NCBI GenBank assembly: GCA_002049455.2
Contig: KV919043.1
Location: forward strand, 1 to 64,000
Origin: Porphyra umbilicalis
Taxonomy: Eukaryota; Rhodophyta; Bangiophyceae; Bangiales; Bangiaceae
Length of the DNA stretch: 64,000 nt
Direction of reading: 5' to 3'
The notes under the pieces: generated by a model
Seen by the model: the letters and a program-made list of their open reading frames with translations, nothing else
Told to the model about the DNA's origin: nothing
The model's database searches: none
Shown here: piece after piece, positions 33,664-44,505 of the stretch
Layout of the letters: each line of letters starts with the position of its first letter
Position numbering within the stretch: position 1 is the stretch's first letter
Made by a program: the position numbers and the translations under genes

Positions 33664-36095
33664 AGATCCCTCCGCCCCAGTCGACGCGCCGAGCGCGCCA
33701 CGGCCGCGCGTTTTGGTCGTCTGGCACTCCGCGTCACCGTCGCCGACGTGTAGGCCCGCCGCGGTGGCCTTGGCCGCGCGCGCAGCCTCGGCCACCGTGG
33801 CACGCAGCGCGTCGACGGTCGGCGGTACTCGACCGCCACGCCGCACGTGGCACTCGGCAGCGGCGGTCGCGGCCATGGCCGCCCGCGCGAGCGCGTCGGC
33901 CGCAACCCGCGGCGCCCGATACGCCCGGTACGCGTGCAGGTGCGGTGCCGGTGAGAGCGCAAGCGGCACTGCCCCGGGGCAGAAGGCAGCAACGACGGTC
34001 GCGACACCCGGGTCCCACCCAACAAACGCCAGCTCCTTGACGACGTCGGGCGAAAACGCCATGCAGTTCAGCTGCGTCCGCACGCTCGCCGTCTCGGTGC
34101 CCCCCCCCCCCCCCCACGACCGTCACTGGCAGCTTTACGACGCGCCCGCCGAGCGGCCGCCGTCGACGCGGCGGTGGCGGGGTGCCGTATTGTAAAGTGC
34201 ACGCCGACACCGTCCGACACGATAGAGGGCCCGACCACCGTCTTGGCGCCGACAATGCGCGCGCGGCGGAGCAGCGTTTGAATGAACAGCCCGTCGGTTG
34301 TCGACGCTGGGAGCGACACCCCGGCGGACGCCAGGCGCCGGCGGAGCAGCGCGCCGCCGACGCGCGCGTACGCGGTGCATGTGGCGGCTCGGCCGGGTGT
34401 CGTGTCGGTCGCCTTGATGCCGGCACGGATGCACAACAGCTGGGCATAGGGGAGCAGCGGGTAGACGTGCAGCGGCCGCTGTCGCAGGGTCGACGTGTCG
34501 AGCTGGAGGAGACAGCGCCGTCGACCGTCACCACCGGCGTAGACTAGCACAGTGTCGTACGCCAGCGTGGCCCAGGCCGCCATGGCAGCCCCATCCGCAG
34601 CAGACACTTTGCCCGCCGGCCACTTGAACTACGGCGGGCGCGTGCCGTCGGCGGCTTGCAGGCCGGCAACGAGGGCCGCAATCAGTGCCGCGCGGCGCTG
34701 TCCGTCGAGACCGCCGGGGGCCTGCGGGTAGACGTCGAGGACGATGCACTTGGCAATAGCCTTGACCGCCGACGTGACGTGTGTCACATAGTGGTTTTCA
34801 AGAGCCGTCGCCACAGTGGCCTAACCAGACGTGTCGCCCGGACTCGGTAGCAGCGTGCTGCACGGCAACTGGCTTGGCTCGGTCACCGCGTCTGTCACCG
34901 CCGCCGACGCCGCCACAAAGGCAGAGTAGTCGCCGTCGCCTTGGGCGGCGGCCTTGATGTCCCCGCGGGGCTTGACGTGTGCGCCTCTACCCGAGCAATC
35001 GACGCACGCCCGCCGGGGGGCGCCGCAAAACGCGTGGACACCGCAACAAGAGACGGTCGAAGCGACCTGCTTCCAGGCAAGCCCGTGGTTGCTTGTCAGC
35101 GACGCCGGCACGGCCGCGATAAACTCGTCGAGCGTGCGGCGGAGGTGGCCGCCGCCACCGCCGCCGCCCCCGCCCGCACCCTGCCCGCCGCCAACACCTT
35201 CGACGCGCTTGAGCAGGTATCGCATCGTGCCGTCCATGACAATTGCCACGAGTCGCAGATGCTCCGTCTGTGCCGTGGCCAACTCGGTCAGCGCGGCCGC
35301 CCCCGCAGCAGCGTTTGCGACAGCGTCGGCGGTCCCCGTCGGCGCGCGACGGCTCGACGTCGTAGGCGGGCGCCCCATCGGGGGCAAAGATTTTGCCGGC
35401 CGCCCTGGCGCCAGCCGTCGTCGGACACCAAAAAACCGGTCGACCGACACGCAAACGGTCGTCGTCACCTTCCCCGTCATGCGGTGCTGGTCGACGCGCC
35501 CCAAGTCGCGCCCGCGGTCCGCATTGTGGCCCAACCAGCCGTGGGTGACTGCTCGCAGCGGACAAACAGCGCTGGCCCGGGTGTTGCCACGCGCGTGGCA
35601 CGCACTGCACTTGTTGTTTCCGGTGCCGGCCTTGGCGCCCTTGGCCGCCTTGGCCGCCTCGCCAAGCGCCGCGTGCGCCGCCTTGGCGGCTGCGTCGGCT
35701 GGACACGTCCGCACATTGTGCCCCGTCGCCCCGCAGCCGCCGCATCGACGCTGGCGGCCACGTGTGCCGCCGCCGCCGCGCGCCGTGGCGCCAGCGTCGC
35801 CACCATTGCCATCGCCATCGTTGTCGCCCGCGTGGTCCCCTGCGTCGGGCTGCACCATGGGGATCAGGCCCTTGACCGCCGACAAGACGCTGCCCGCCGC
35901 GTGACGCGCTCGCGCGAAGAGGCGCCTGCACTCCACCCGGGCGGAGGCGTCGGCTCTTGTGTCGGCATCGGCTGTTGAAACGCAGTGAGGATAGGGGATG
36001 GGGGACCACGGTGAAGTGGTTGAGTGGCTTGAGCTTGTGTGTATGTGTGCGAACGTGCTTTGTTGGTTGTCTCTCCAAGGCGCCCCTCTTCCCAT
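33664..36095 (-). pseudogene. Fanzor-like (eukaryotic TnpB homologue) protein with zinc knuckles, decayed and truncated
   Basis: One reading frame runs from ATG 36095 to about 34116 with only two stops (TAA 34821-34823, TAG 34629-34631). It then shifts at a 16-C run (34100-34115) and continues to the LINE junction. The N-terminal part has two zinc knuckles (CGGCGATGHNVRTC, about 35701-35747; CSACHARGNTRASAVC, about 35560-35613). The core shows HVYPLLPYAQLLCIRAGIKA, then VSDGVGVHFTI (Asp codon 34212-34214) and, about 66 residues later, FVGWDPGVATVVAAF (Asp codon 34012-34014) followed by HAYRAYR. In Fanzor/TnpB nucleases a TDG...F strand precedes the RuvC-I DPG motif by such a distance, followed by a Y..YR element. 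RuvC-II, the zinc ribbon and RuvC-III are missing because the LINE breakpoint removes them. A zinc-knuckle transposase of another family is the main alternative. Confidence 0.55.
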
Positions 36096-36104
36096 CAAGG
36101 GCAC

Positions 36105-36360
36105 TCCTCAAGTAGTCCAAGTCGGAGCACTCAAGCCCACCACGCAGCCCAAGCAGCTCGCCCGCGCACGCGCCCGCCCACACTCTAAATCAAAACGCTC
36201 ACCAAATCAAAGCATCAGGCATCAAAGCAAAGCCCACGCAAATCAAAGCATCAGAAGCGCAAGAACAAAAAATGTGAAATCGCAAAACTTTCACTCAAAA
36301 TCGCACGGGTACAAATGTCGAATGCACCAGCGGTCGCCAAACCGCGAGGAAGTCGCATGG
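36105..36360. other. AT-richer intergenic stretch
   Basis: Upstream flank of the Fanzor-like gene, unusually A-rich for this window, with repeated aaatcaaagcatca words (36202-36253). No gene is seen; it may be remnant promoter or element end. Confidence 0.4.
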
Positions 36361-36475
36361 GTAGCCTAGTGGGAAGTAGGCCTGGGTAGCCTAGTGGGAA
36401 GTAGGCACCCACTCTCATTAGGCGTGACCTTCGGGTCGCGTCCGGGAGTCGGGGGTTCGAACCCTGTCAATACCT
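36361..36475 (+). repeat. tRNA-derived SINE-like remnant
   Basis: A 25-bp direct duplication (gtagcctagtgggaagtaggc, 36361 and 36386) matches a Pol III A box (TAGCCTAGTGG). A B-box match GGTTCGAACCC lies about 65 bp downstream (about 36454-36464). The T arm and acceptor stem do not pair correctly, so it is not a functional tRNA gene. A tRNA-related SINE or tRNA pseudogene is the likely explanation. Confidence 0.4.
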
Positions 36476-36510
36476 GGTTTCTTGAATTTTGCTTTTTACA
36501 GCAGGAGGGC

Positions 36511-37155
36511 TTACAGCGGCGTTGAGCATGACGTTCCAACATCGGCGGGGGGTGCCGCGGCGCCCTCGTCACCGTCGTCTGGTGCGGGTGGCCGGGGCGG
36601 CGGCACCGTCACCGCAGCGACGGCTTGCAGCACGGCAGTAGAGGCCGACGTGGCGTCGTCCATCGCCGCCGACGCGGGCGACTCAGTGCCCGGCGCGTGC
36701 ACAGGCTTTGATGCGAGGAGCTTGGCCAGAAGGGCACTCGCGGCACGCAAGCTCGCCACCGGCCCCGCATCACCGGCCGCCTCACACGCGGCGACGGCGG
36801 CGGCAACCTCCACCGTCGCCGACCGCACGGCAGACGCCGCACTCTGCCGCGCGCTTTCGAGGTGGCCACCCGCCTTGATTGCCGCGTCCTCGCCGGCCGT
36901 ACCGAGGCGCGTGACCTCGTCGTCGTCGTCGAGGTCTGCGCCCACAGGCCCAGCCACACCCCCGCCATTGTCGCCATTGTCGATGCCGCTCGCCGTCGCC
37001 TCGCGGGGCGGCGCTGTCGCCAAACTGATGGTCGTCGTGGGGCGCCGCGTCGTGGGACTGTGGCCGCTGCGACGCGCCCGAAGCGCTGTCGACGTGCCGG
37101 GCGCCTCCTCCTCGTCGGTCGACGACTGGTCGTCCATGGTGGGGGACGAGCGCAT
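36511..37155 (-). CDS. acidic Ala/Ser-rich hypothetical protein
   Basis: A 214-residue frame starts at ATG 37155. Residues 1-25 are acidic (DDQSSTDEEEAPGT), a DDDDEV patch lies near residue 80, and residues 95-185 form an Ala-rich stretch that could be helical (ATVEVAAAVAACEAAGDAGP; ASLRAASALLAKLLASKPV). Unlike its antisense frame, it has balanced acidic and hydrophobic spacing, which argues mildly for real coding. No domain was recognised. It lies upstream of the Fanzor-like gene on the same strand and could be its neighbour or a lost 5' part, but this is not shown. Confidence 0.3.
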   Translation of the reverse strand: MRSSPTMDDQSSTDEEEAPGTSTALRARRSGHSPTTRRPTTTISLATAPPREATASGIDNGDNGGGVAGPVGADLDDDDEVTRLGTAGEDAAIKAGGHLESARQSAASAVRSATVEVAAAVAACEAAGDAGPVASLRAASALLAKLLASKPVHAPGTESPASAAMDDATSASTAVLQAVAAVTVPPPRPPAPDDGDEGAAAPPADVGTSCSTPL

Positions 37156-37239
37156 ACGGGCGGGGGGGGGCTTGACGTCCTCAAGGCGGCGGCGCGCCCT
37201 TGCCGCCCGCTAGGGGTGTCGGCGCGGGGCGGCACGGCG

Positions 37240-38050
37240 GCCAGGCCTGTGCGCGCATGGTTGTGCACGGCGCCAGCACCCATCACACATTTTATAGGAA
37301 ATGGCACGGGTAGCGGTGGCTGGCTTGCCGCGGACTGCCACATGACACGGGCGGGACCAGACCACCCTGCGAGACGGTCTAGGAGCTGGTTGCGGGCCGG
37401 CCGAGCGCACGACACAAACACACCCTTGCGTGCAGGCACTCCCGCCGCGCTGTCCTCCTTCCTCGGCTCCACGCGCCACGCCGCCGCCGGCTCGTACAGG
37501 TGGGCGTACCCACAGGCCGCCATGCGAGCACCGGCGGGCGTGGAAGAAGCTGGGCCGTGGGTCGGCGGGTCGGCTCCCGGTGGGTCGGCACCCGACGGTA
37601 GGAGCAGACAATGTACGGACGAACGGGCACCGCGAGTCCCCTCTCCCGCCCCCCCCCCCCCCCCTCCGCTGGGATCTGGTGTGGAAACTTGTGACGTCAT
37701 ACGCGCGGGCGTGTCACGGACAGAAGGGGTGTGGCGCTTTGAACGCCACCGTTGGCCATCATGGAGACGCCTGGACGACGTCTTGCCGACCGCTGCGGTG
37801 CGGCGGCGTCGCCGCGTAGAGCACATGCTCGCCATACAGGTCCCACTGGTCCGAGAGATGGGCCCAGCCACAGCTCTGCGACGACCCCATGTCCATCCCA
37901 CCGGGGCGTGCGACCCCCTTGCCGAAACACCCCCTCCTTCCTGGTGTTGAACGCGTCGACATGGATGAAACCCGGCCGCACGAGTCGTCGTGGCGGTGGG
38001 GGTGGTCGGTCGTGTGGGGTGAGAATTTGGACCATCACGGCTGGTGTCGG
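37240..38050 (-). pseudogene. possible second Fanzor-like C-terminal remnant
   Basis: Scattered frames on the minus strand contain GFIHVDAFNTRK (about 37950-37985), reminiscent of the VDE..TS RuvC-II/zinc-ribbon approach, and GVFVSCARPARNQLLDRLAG (about 37360-37420), reminiscent of the C...C...DRD.N.A RuvC-III end. The key acidic residues are not intact and frames change, with a 16-C run at about 37650-37666. If real, this is the missing 3' part of a Fanzor-like gene from a second copy or a rearranged first copy. The match is weak. Confidence 0.2.
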
Positions 38051-38101
38051 TCGCCTCGGCGGCGCCGCTGCACTAGAGACCCCCCACCATACCTGGTGAG
38101 G

Positions 38102-38255
38102 GGGGGGGGGGCGGGGACAATGAGGACGATGAGGAACACCAGGACAATGTGGACAAGGAGGAAACAGACAATGAGGACAATCGGGAAATTGAAGAAAAAG
38201 GACAAGGAGGACAAGGAGGACAATGGGGACAATGAGGACATTGAGGCATCCGAGA
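38102..38255. repeat. purine-rich gaggacaat minisatellite
   Basis: Irregular 9-12 bp units (gaggacaat, aaggaggac) after a run of twelve G (38102-38113). The plus strand is almost free of pyrimidine clusters, so it could form triplex-type structures. Confidence 0.6.
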
Positions 38256-38327
38256 GTACGGGGCGGCCGTCTCTGGGACGACTAAACACCGGCATTCGGG
38301 CGCTCGGTGGCGGACGGGCCCCACGCC

Positions 38328-38393
38328 GACACCCACCGACACCCACCGACACCCACCGACACCCACCGACACCCACCGACACCCACCAGCACG
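38328..38393. repeat. 10-bp tandem repeat (gacacccacc), about six copies
   Basis: Perfect or near-perfect gacacccacc units in tandem. This is simple-sequence DNA with no coding significance seen. Confidence 0.8.
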
Positions 38394-38589
38394 CGGCGCG
38401 CGTCTCCACCACCACCACCGCCGGGCGCGAGTGCGAGAGCGCCGACTCGCGCTTTGGCCAGGCAACACCGTCGCGGTTACTGCCGTCGGATCGGTAGTTG
38501 CGTCGAGTCGCGCCAATTGAAAAGCAGCCGCCCGCGCAGTCTTGAACAACCTTTCAGAGTGGTCTACACCCCGCTTCAAGTTCGGTACC

Positions 38590-38694
38590 ATCGGTTAAAG
38601 TGTCGATCACTGGGTTAAAGTGTCGATCACTGGGTTAAAGTGTCGGTCACTGGGTTAAAGTGTCGGTCACTGGGTTAAAGTGTCGATCATCGGG
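38590..38694. repeat. 20-bp tandem repeat, about five copies
   Basis: The unit is gggttaaagtgtcg(a/g)tcact, with one internal a/g alternation between copies (a, a, g, g, a). Its AT content stands out from the flanks. Confidence 0.85.
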
Positions 38695-38699
38695 TCGTC

Positions 38700-39110
38700 G
38701 GCAGCGGGGTTATGTCTGGTGGTGGGCGGTCAGTTTGGCGGCGCCTCTGCCGTCGCCGGATCATACGCGTAGTTGTGTACCAAAATTGCACTATCAACTC
38801 TTGAGACGAGGAGATGCTGCGGTGTGGTTGTTGGTGCGACAAGGCAACGACAACCGGCGCTTCGGCACATGCCCGCACTCTGGCTCGCTGCTCCCCAGCG
38901 CCTTCAGCATGGCACTCTGTCCCTCTCCCTGGCCATCCCAAGTCTCCCACCTTGTCCGTTGTGCTTGTACTTGCCCACCTTTGTGCGCTTTTGTGGATTC
39001 CCTGTAGACGCTTACAACACCCGACGCGTTCCGACAGCCGTATAGAAGCCGCTCGTATGATTGTCAGCCTCGGTCTTTTGAACAAAGGTCGGTTGAATTC
39101 AGAAAACGGC
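38700..39110. other. intergenic, no gene seen
   Basis: Balanced-composition DNA without a recognisable protein frame on either strand. The AT-richer tail (39010-39110) ends at the start of the GC-rich block that holds the next candidate gene. Confidence 0.4.
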
Positions 39111-39114
39111 CCCA

Positions 39115-40713
39115 CTACCCCCCCGCCGCCGCCCCATACGCACACGCCGGCGCGGCGGCGGCGGTGACGACCTCGATGGGCCGCACTGCAGCGTCGGGGG
39201 ACCACCCGCCCCCGCCGCCGCCGCCCTCCCCCGCCCTCGCGTGCGCCGCGAGGGAGGTGAAGCGGGAGGCGGCGACCGCCGATATGGTGGTGCCCGCCCC
39301 CGCCAGCTGCTCCCTATCGTCCACGCCCGACGCGACTGGCAGGCGGTCCGAAAGGTCGGCCCACATCGCCCCGACGACCGACCGCTCGGTGGGCGCGTCT
39401 GCAACAAGGAGTGCCGCGATCGCCGAAAACGGCAGCGCCCACGGGGTGATGCAGGCGTGGAAGAGCGTAGACAGGTCGAATACGCGGCCGTCAAGCGCCG
39501 CCGCCGCCGCCGCGGCGCCGTCGGACCGGGACGTGTCGGCGCTGCCGCTGGTGGCTGTCGCAACCGCCGCCGCCGCCCCCCAACCCGCCGCCGCACGCCG
39601 CAGCAGCGCCATCCGCATGCGCATCTTCACTGCGGCCAATTCGAGGGCGGCGATGAGCTTCGCAGCCACCGCCGCAACGGCAGCGCCCAACAAGATCGCC
39701 ACAAAGTCAGCGCGGGCCGCCCTGCCGCCGCGGCCGTCTCCCACCGCCGCCGCCGCCGCGTGGACTCCGAGCGACTGGTGCGCGACGCGGGCTGTGAGGC
39801 ATCACGGCGGGTGGTCCGCGTCGTGGCCGCCGTCGCCGTCGGCTGCGGCCGCGGCGGCGGTGACGGGGTGCCGCCGCCGGTGCCGCCGCCGGCGGCGGCA
39901 GCGCCCGTGGGAGCGCGCGACGCCGACGCGGCGGCGCCAAACGAGGCGGCGGCGGCGGCCGCAGCTGCCGCAGTAGCGGCCGACAAGCCGGTGTGCGTGG
40001 CGGCGGTCGCGTATGGGGCGGGGGCCCGTGGCGACGGCACGAGCCGCGCAGCGGCGGCGGCGAGGGCACCCGCGGCCGCCGCCTATGCCGCCACCGTCGA
40101 CGGCCGCCACGGGGGCGGGGCGGGGGCCACCTCCCCCCCCCTTCCCCTGGCGCCACCACACGCGGCGGGGCGGGCCGCCCCCCCCCCTCCCCCCTCCCCC
40201 CCCCCCCCACACCCCCCCCGCGCCGCCGCTGGCGCATCCCGCGCGTCGCCCAACGCGAGGAGCCCAGCCGTAGCCTCCCCCTTCCGCCCGTGGCGCTCAT
40301 AGCAGCGCCACAGCAGGCACGCGGCGGCGATTGCCGGCGCGGCCGTCCAGTCGGCGACCGCAACCGCCGCGCCGGTGGCGAGGTGCGCCTTCAGCTCCGC
40401 CCGCGGGGTGTGGAGAACCTCCGCAACGGCCGCATCGACAATGGCGGGGGGGGGGGGGGGGGGGGGGGACCGGGAGGGGACGCCCCGCCGCCGCCGGCGA
40501 GCCACCCATCTGGGAATCCCGTAAAGATGCCGGCAGGTAGCCGCCGCCAACGGATTCAGCGATGGTGGCTCCGCAGCCGCCAACTGTCGTGCCGCCACCG
40601 TCTGAAAAGGAGGGGGGGGGCACGGCCCGCTGCGGGCAACGGAAAGGAACGATTCGATAGCGGGGATGAAAATGTGCCTGCCGACAGCGGAGGGGCCATG
40701 GAGAGATTGGCAA
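39115..40713 (-). CDS. Ala-rich hypothetical protein with possible membrane segments, frame-broken
   Basis: The minus strand has a coherent C-terminal part (39744 to 39115). Its hydrophobic segments FVAILLGAAVAAVAAKLIAA and ITPWALPFSAIAALLVADAP could span or line a membrane, and it carries a more polar stretch MWADLSDRLPVASGVDDREQ. Upstream frames 40598-40083 contain AIVDAAVAEVLHTPRAELKA and AIAAACLLWRCYERHGR. These blocks are joined by C/G-rich low-complexity DNA including a 23-G run (40446-40468), so exons or indels must separate them. No family was recognised; start and structure are unknown. Confidence 0.3.
40446..40468. repeat. 23-nt G homopolymer
   Basis: One of the longest G runs in the window. 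It sits between frames of the candidate gene at 39115-40713 and is a probable site of length error. Confidence 0.95.
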
Positions 40714-40749
40714 AGGCGCCGAGCCTAGCGCCCAAGAAAGTGCGCCTCA

Positions 40750-42060
40750 TCTGCGACGCAGCTGCTCAGGGGATATGGGAATGTCAGTGAAGCACCTCCA
40801 GACGGCAACTTCCCGTGACTTGTGAATGAAAGGAAACGATGGTTGAAACCTGACATTGTCACACCCCTCTCGTTGATACCTGAAGGCCGACCACCTCAAC
40901 CCAAAATATCAATCTTTAAACCTGACATCGTCACACATCGCATGGAAAGTTGCTCAGAAAGGCAAGGTGCCAGTCAAAAAAGAACGGCCACCTGCGCGAC
41001 ATGATGAAAAAGGATTAAATTCAGTGGCTCCGACCACGACATCCGATGCCTGAGACGCACGTCCAGATCATTGGGGCCCACGCCGCCGTACCCACTTCAA
41101 TCGCCGCACCGGGAGGTGGCAGCAGCCTCTGGCCATTGCAGCGCCCAGGAATGTCGCCGGCTCGTAACCCGCAATGACCGAACGAGCGAGGCGGTGGCAT
41201 CATCCCTAAGGATAGATGCGACAAATTGGCGACAGACCTTTGTGACCATTCAGCATTACCAGGGCACGCGCTCCAGACCACTACGTGCTAGGACTTTTTC
41301 CTGTCGTTCGACATCTCAGTCGTATCTTTTCGTGTCGGCAGGCTGATCAGCCGCAGAAATGTCGCTTGCGGCCGCTCATGGCCCTGTTCCCCAACAAAGT
41401 CACCGCTGTAGGCGTCCTTAACGCCGGTAGCGGCGAGGAACTGTGCGAACGAAGGAAGTAGCGAACATGGGCCAGAGGGGGTCCCTGATATTCATCTGCT
41501 CTGAACAATGCCCTTGTTGCTCTGGCACCAGAGTGCCGAGAGGAACCATACCGTTCAAGACAACATGCGGTACAAACCAACTCGCACGGCCGCACCTGCA
41601 GTAGCCAGCGCGTCACGGCCAGCCGCCAACAGGGCATGTGTTGCTGTTCTATGACTTATTGGTGACATGAACAACAAGGACGGCGAAAACAGCAGCGTCA
41701 GCCAATGAGCGCGACAAGTTTATGACAAGCAGCAACTAGATCTCGTGCCGATCTTGTCCTGTTCCCATGCGAGTCGGCCACAGTCTCAAAAATCAACGAT
41801 ATAGTTGTGCTGGATCGGAGGCGGCACATCATAGGCCATTGGCTTGGTGGGAATTGCACAGCATTCCCACACTGGAGGTCCGGGGTTCGAGAACACGCAA
41901 TCACAAGCTGTAGAAGGGTTTATCCCATCTTCTCTCCACGGGTCTGGCGCTCAGGGTGTAGTAATAAGAGGACTTCCGGTCATATACTTCGGTAGTCTTG
42001 CGCTATGCAACGTATCTTTGGAAGTTCCGTTGATGCAGGAATATCATAAATGAGATATTC
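40750..42060. other. intergenic, no gene seen
   Basis: Mixed-composition DNA. It contains an 18-bp direct repeat (aaacctgacat(t/c)gtcacac at about 40849 and 40918) and a tRNA-like stretch near 41845-41895 (ggcttggtggga ... ggggttcgag) that could be a decayed Pol III element. No coding frame is supported. Confidence 0.4.
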
Positions 42061-42179
42061 ATGGGCGCAAGCGGGACGCTGTTTGCGGAGCAAGGTGCCA
42101 CCCTTCTCGCGCTGCGCCTTCGCCGCCACCGCCGCCGCAGCCGCCATGACGACCGCGGCGGTGGAGCGGACATAGGCGG

Positions 42180-43140
42180 CGTGGTGGCGACGGGGCAGGC
42201 CTGGCGGTGCCGTTGGCTGTATGACAATTGCTGCCACACCTCGCTTTGGCACTACATCGAGCCGGCGGCGCGTGCCCCCGCGCCAGCTACGGCCGCCGAG
42301 TGGCCGGTGTCGGTGCTCGCGGTGACTACGGGGGGCTGAAAACTCTCGCGGACAGGACGGGCCGGGGGACCGCTGCTGCATCCATCGCACACTGTCCCAG
42401 GCCGCACGCTCCGCGGTTTCGGCTGGCACGGCCGTCCAACGACGACGGCCTTGGAGCCTTGGCCGGAGGCGGCGAGGCAAGGCCTTTATTGATACAGGCC
42501 GCCCTGGTGCCGCCACCAGACAGTGGCGCGCGCCATGGCTCCGGCTGCGACCGCCGAGTGGCCAGCGTTGGTCCTGGCCGACCGCCGCCACCCCCACCCC
42601 ACGCTGACCCAGGCCTCACGCTGCGCTTTCCCGGCTGGCACGGACGGCCAACGACGTCGGCATTGGCGTCGCGGCCGTTGGAGGTGAGGCAAGGCCCGTG
42701 TTATCATAGGCTGCCCTGGCGCCGCCCCCAGGAGCTGGCGCGCGCCAGGGCGTCGGCTGCGACCGCCGAGTGTCCGGCGTTGGTTCTGGCGGCGACCGCG
42801 GGGAGATGATAAGCCTCGCGGCGGGAGAGAGCGCGGGGACCGCCGCTATAACGTCCATGGATTTCTTCGTTCCTCACGCTGCGGGTTTCCAGTTGGAACT
42901 GCTGCCCAACGATGAAGGCTGCGACGCGTCGACCGGCGCCAGCCCGTCAGCGTTGTGGCGGGGCAGCAGCCGGCAGGATGCTTTGCGGTGGCATGGATGG
43001 GGTCGTTGTCCGGGAGGGGTAGTATTATTCGTCTCTGGGTACAGGGGGCGCCCACCCAGGCGGTGGCGCACGCCACTTTTCTGGCTGTGGCCGCCTCGTG
43101 GCCGTCGGCGCTGGCGGAGACGGCGGCGGCGGGACGTCGC
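42180..43140. repeat. degenerate long-unit tandem repeat
   Basis: Units of about 212 bp (landmark gcgaccgccgag at 42547 and 42759), with more diverged units before and after. Each unit contains ggctggcacgg, gcaaggcc and ccctggcgccgcc-type words. All frames are broken between units. The function is unknown; it could be a decayed gene-like repeat or satellite. Confidence 0.5.
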
Positions 43141-44077
43141 CGCTGGTTGGCAACAGAGCGGCACGTCACGATGATGCCAGAGCGGTTCTAGCGTTGACTT
43201 GAAGGGGGTAGTGGGGTGACTGTGTAGGAGGCGGGGGATGGCTGCAGGTCGGAGAGTGCGGGAGGTGTGCGGCGGTGGACGACTTGCTCCTGGAGCTGAA
43301 TGAGCAGAGTTGGGGACAGGAGAATACCACGCATGGCCGGCCTCCTCTTTTAGGCCGTCCGCCGACCACACATATACCTTCGTCGTGTCCCGGGTGGGTC
43401 GCGTGCGTCTGTTACTGCACCTCTGCCGCAACATTGTCGTGTCGCACGCGGCGACGACGGTGAAGGGGCGACGGCGGAAAATAAAACCTGGCAGGTGTTG
43501 CGGAGTAGGTGACGCAGACGGTGTGGTCAGGTGGTGTGTGGCAGCGGAGGTGCGGGAAAGAGGTCTCCGCAGGGTTGGCTGCCTTTTATCGGTGCGAAAA
43601 CAGACACCGCGGAGCCACGTTCTTTTATTTTTTGACGAACTCTTTTCACGCCACAGCGCCTGCCGCAGGGACACAGTTGTGTGTCGACAAGTGTTTTGGG
43701 GGTGGCGAGGTGGAAAATGGACTGTGGAGCGGGTGGTGCATTCGTGGACGAGAAACGTGATACGAAATCGGAAAATTGGTACACCGATCGGGAAACGGTA
43801 TCCAGAATCGTAACGTTAGTCTTGTTTGGTAACAGCTGCGTGTTACTGTCACATATTGATGATATGACCATCGCACGATCGATCGCACGGATCGAATATG
43901 ATACGCGATCGTTGAATTGCTTCTCCGGTGTCGGCATTTACCCCCCATTCATGCCTGTCCAGGCGTGGATTGCACCAGTCATATCTGGAATGGACGGCCA
44001 AACAGGAGGGCTGACACACGGGGTCTGCGTGTGCGGAGGAAGAGGCTACTGTACAGTCATTGCTCACTTGTATAAGG
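43141..44077. other. intergenic, no gene seen
   Basis: AT-richer DNA flanking the left palindrome arm, with clustered cgatcg words at 43876-43915. Frames are short and unsupported. Confidence 0.4.
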
Positions 44078-44384
44078 GGGTGGCGCACTTTGTAGCCCTC
44101 GTAATAATTTACAGAAGATTGGGCAACCTAGTCTGAATCCATCACCATCAGAGGGCGGCAGCACGCTCGATCGTGGACTTGGGTTTCGATTTCTCAGATC
44201 ACGCATCCATGGACAAGGAAATGCTTCTGGGCCGGTTCTGAAGGGGTCCTGGCGGCGGTACATCGCCAATGTCAAGCCTACTTGACAACAGAGATTACTC
44301 GATCGCGGATCATCTCCGGATGATCGCGTCAACTGCGCTGCAAGTGCGGTGAGGCCCACGCGAGGGCGATCGAGTTGCGCTCAG

Positions 44385-44422
44385 TTATATAATGGGTATT
44401 ATATAAGCGGGACGTATATAAG
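44385..44422 (+). promoter_or_regulatory. cluster of three TATA motifs (left arm)
   Basis: ttatataa, ttatataag and gtatataag occur within 38 bp upstream of the coiled-coil gene, and identically in the right arm at about 57341-57377. This is the strongest core-promoter-like signal in the window. Confidence 0.55.
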
Positions 44423-44505
44423 TGCGCAATGACTGTAGTGTGGTACCTCTTTGAGACCATACCGATCCGGTCATTCTTTGGCGACGCGCCAAATTCGTCC
44501 ATTCC

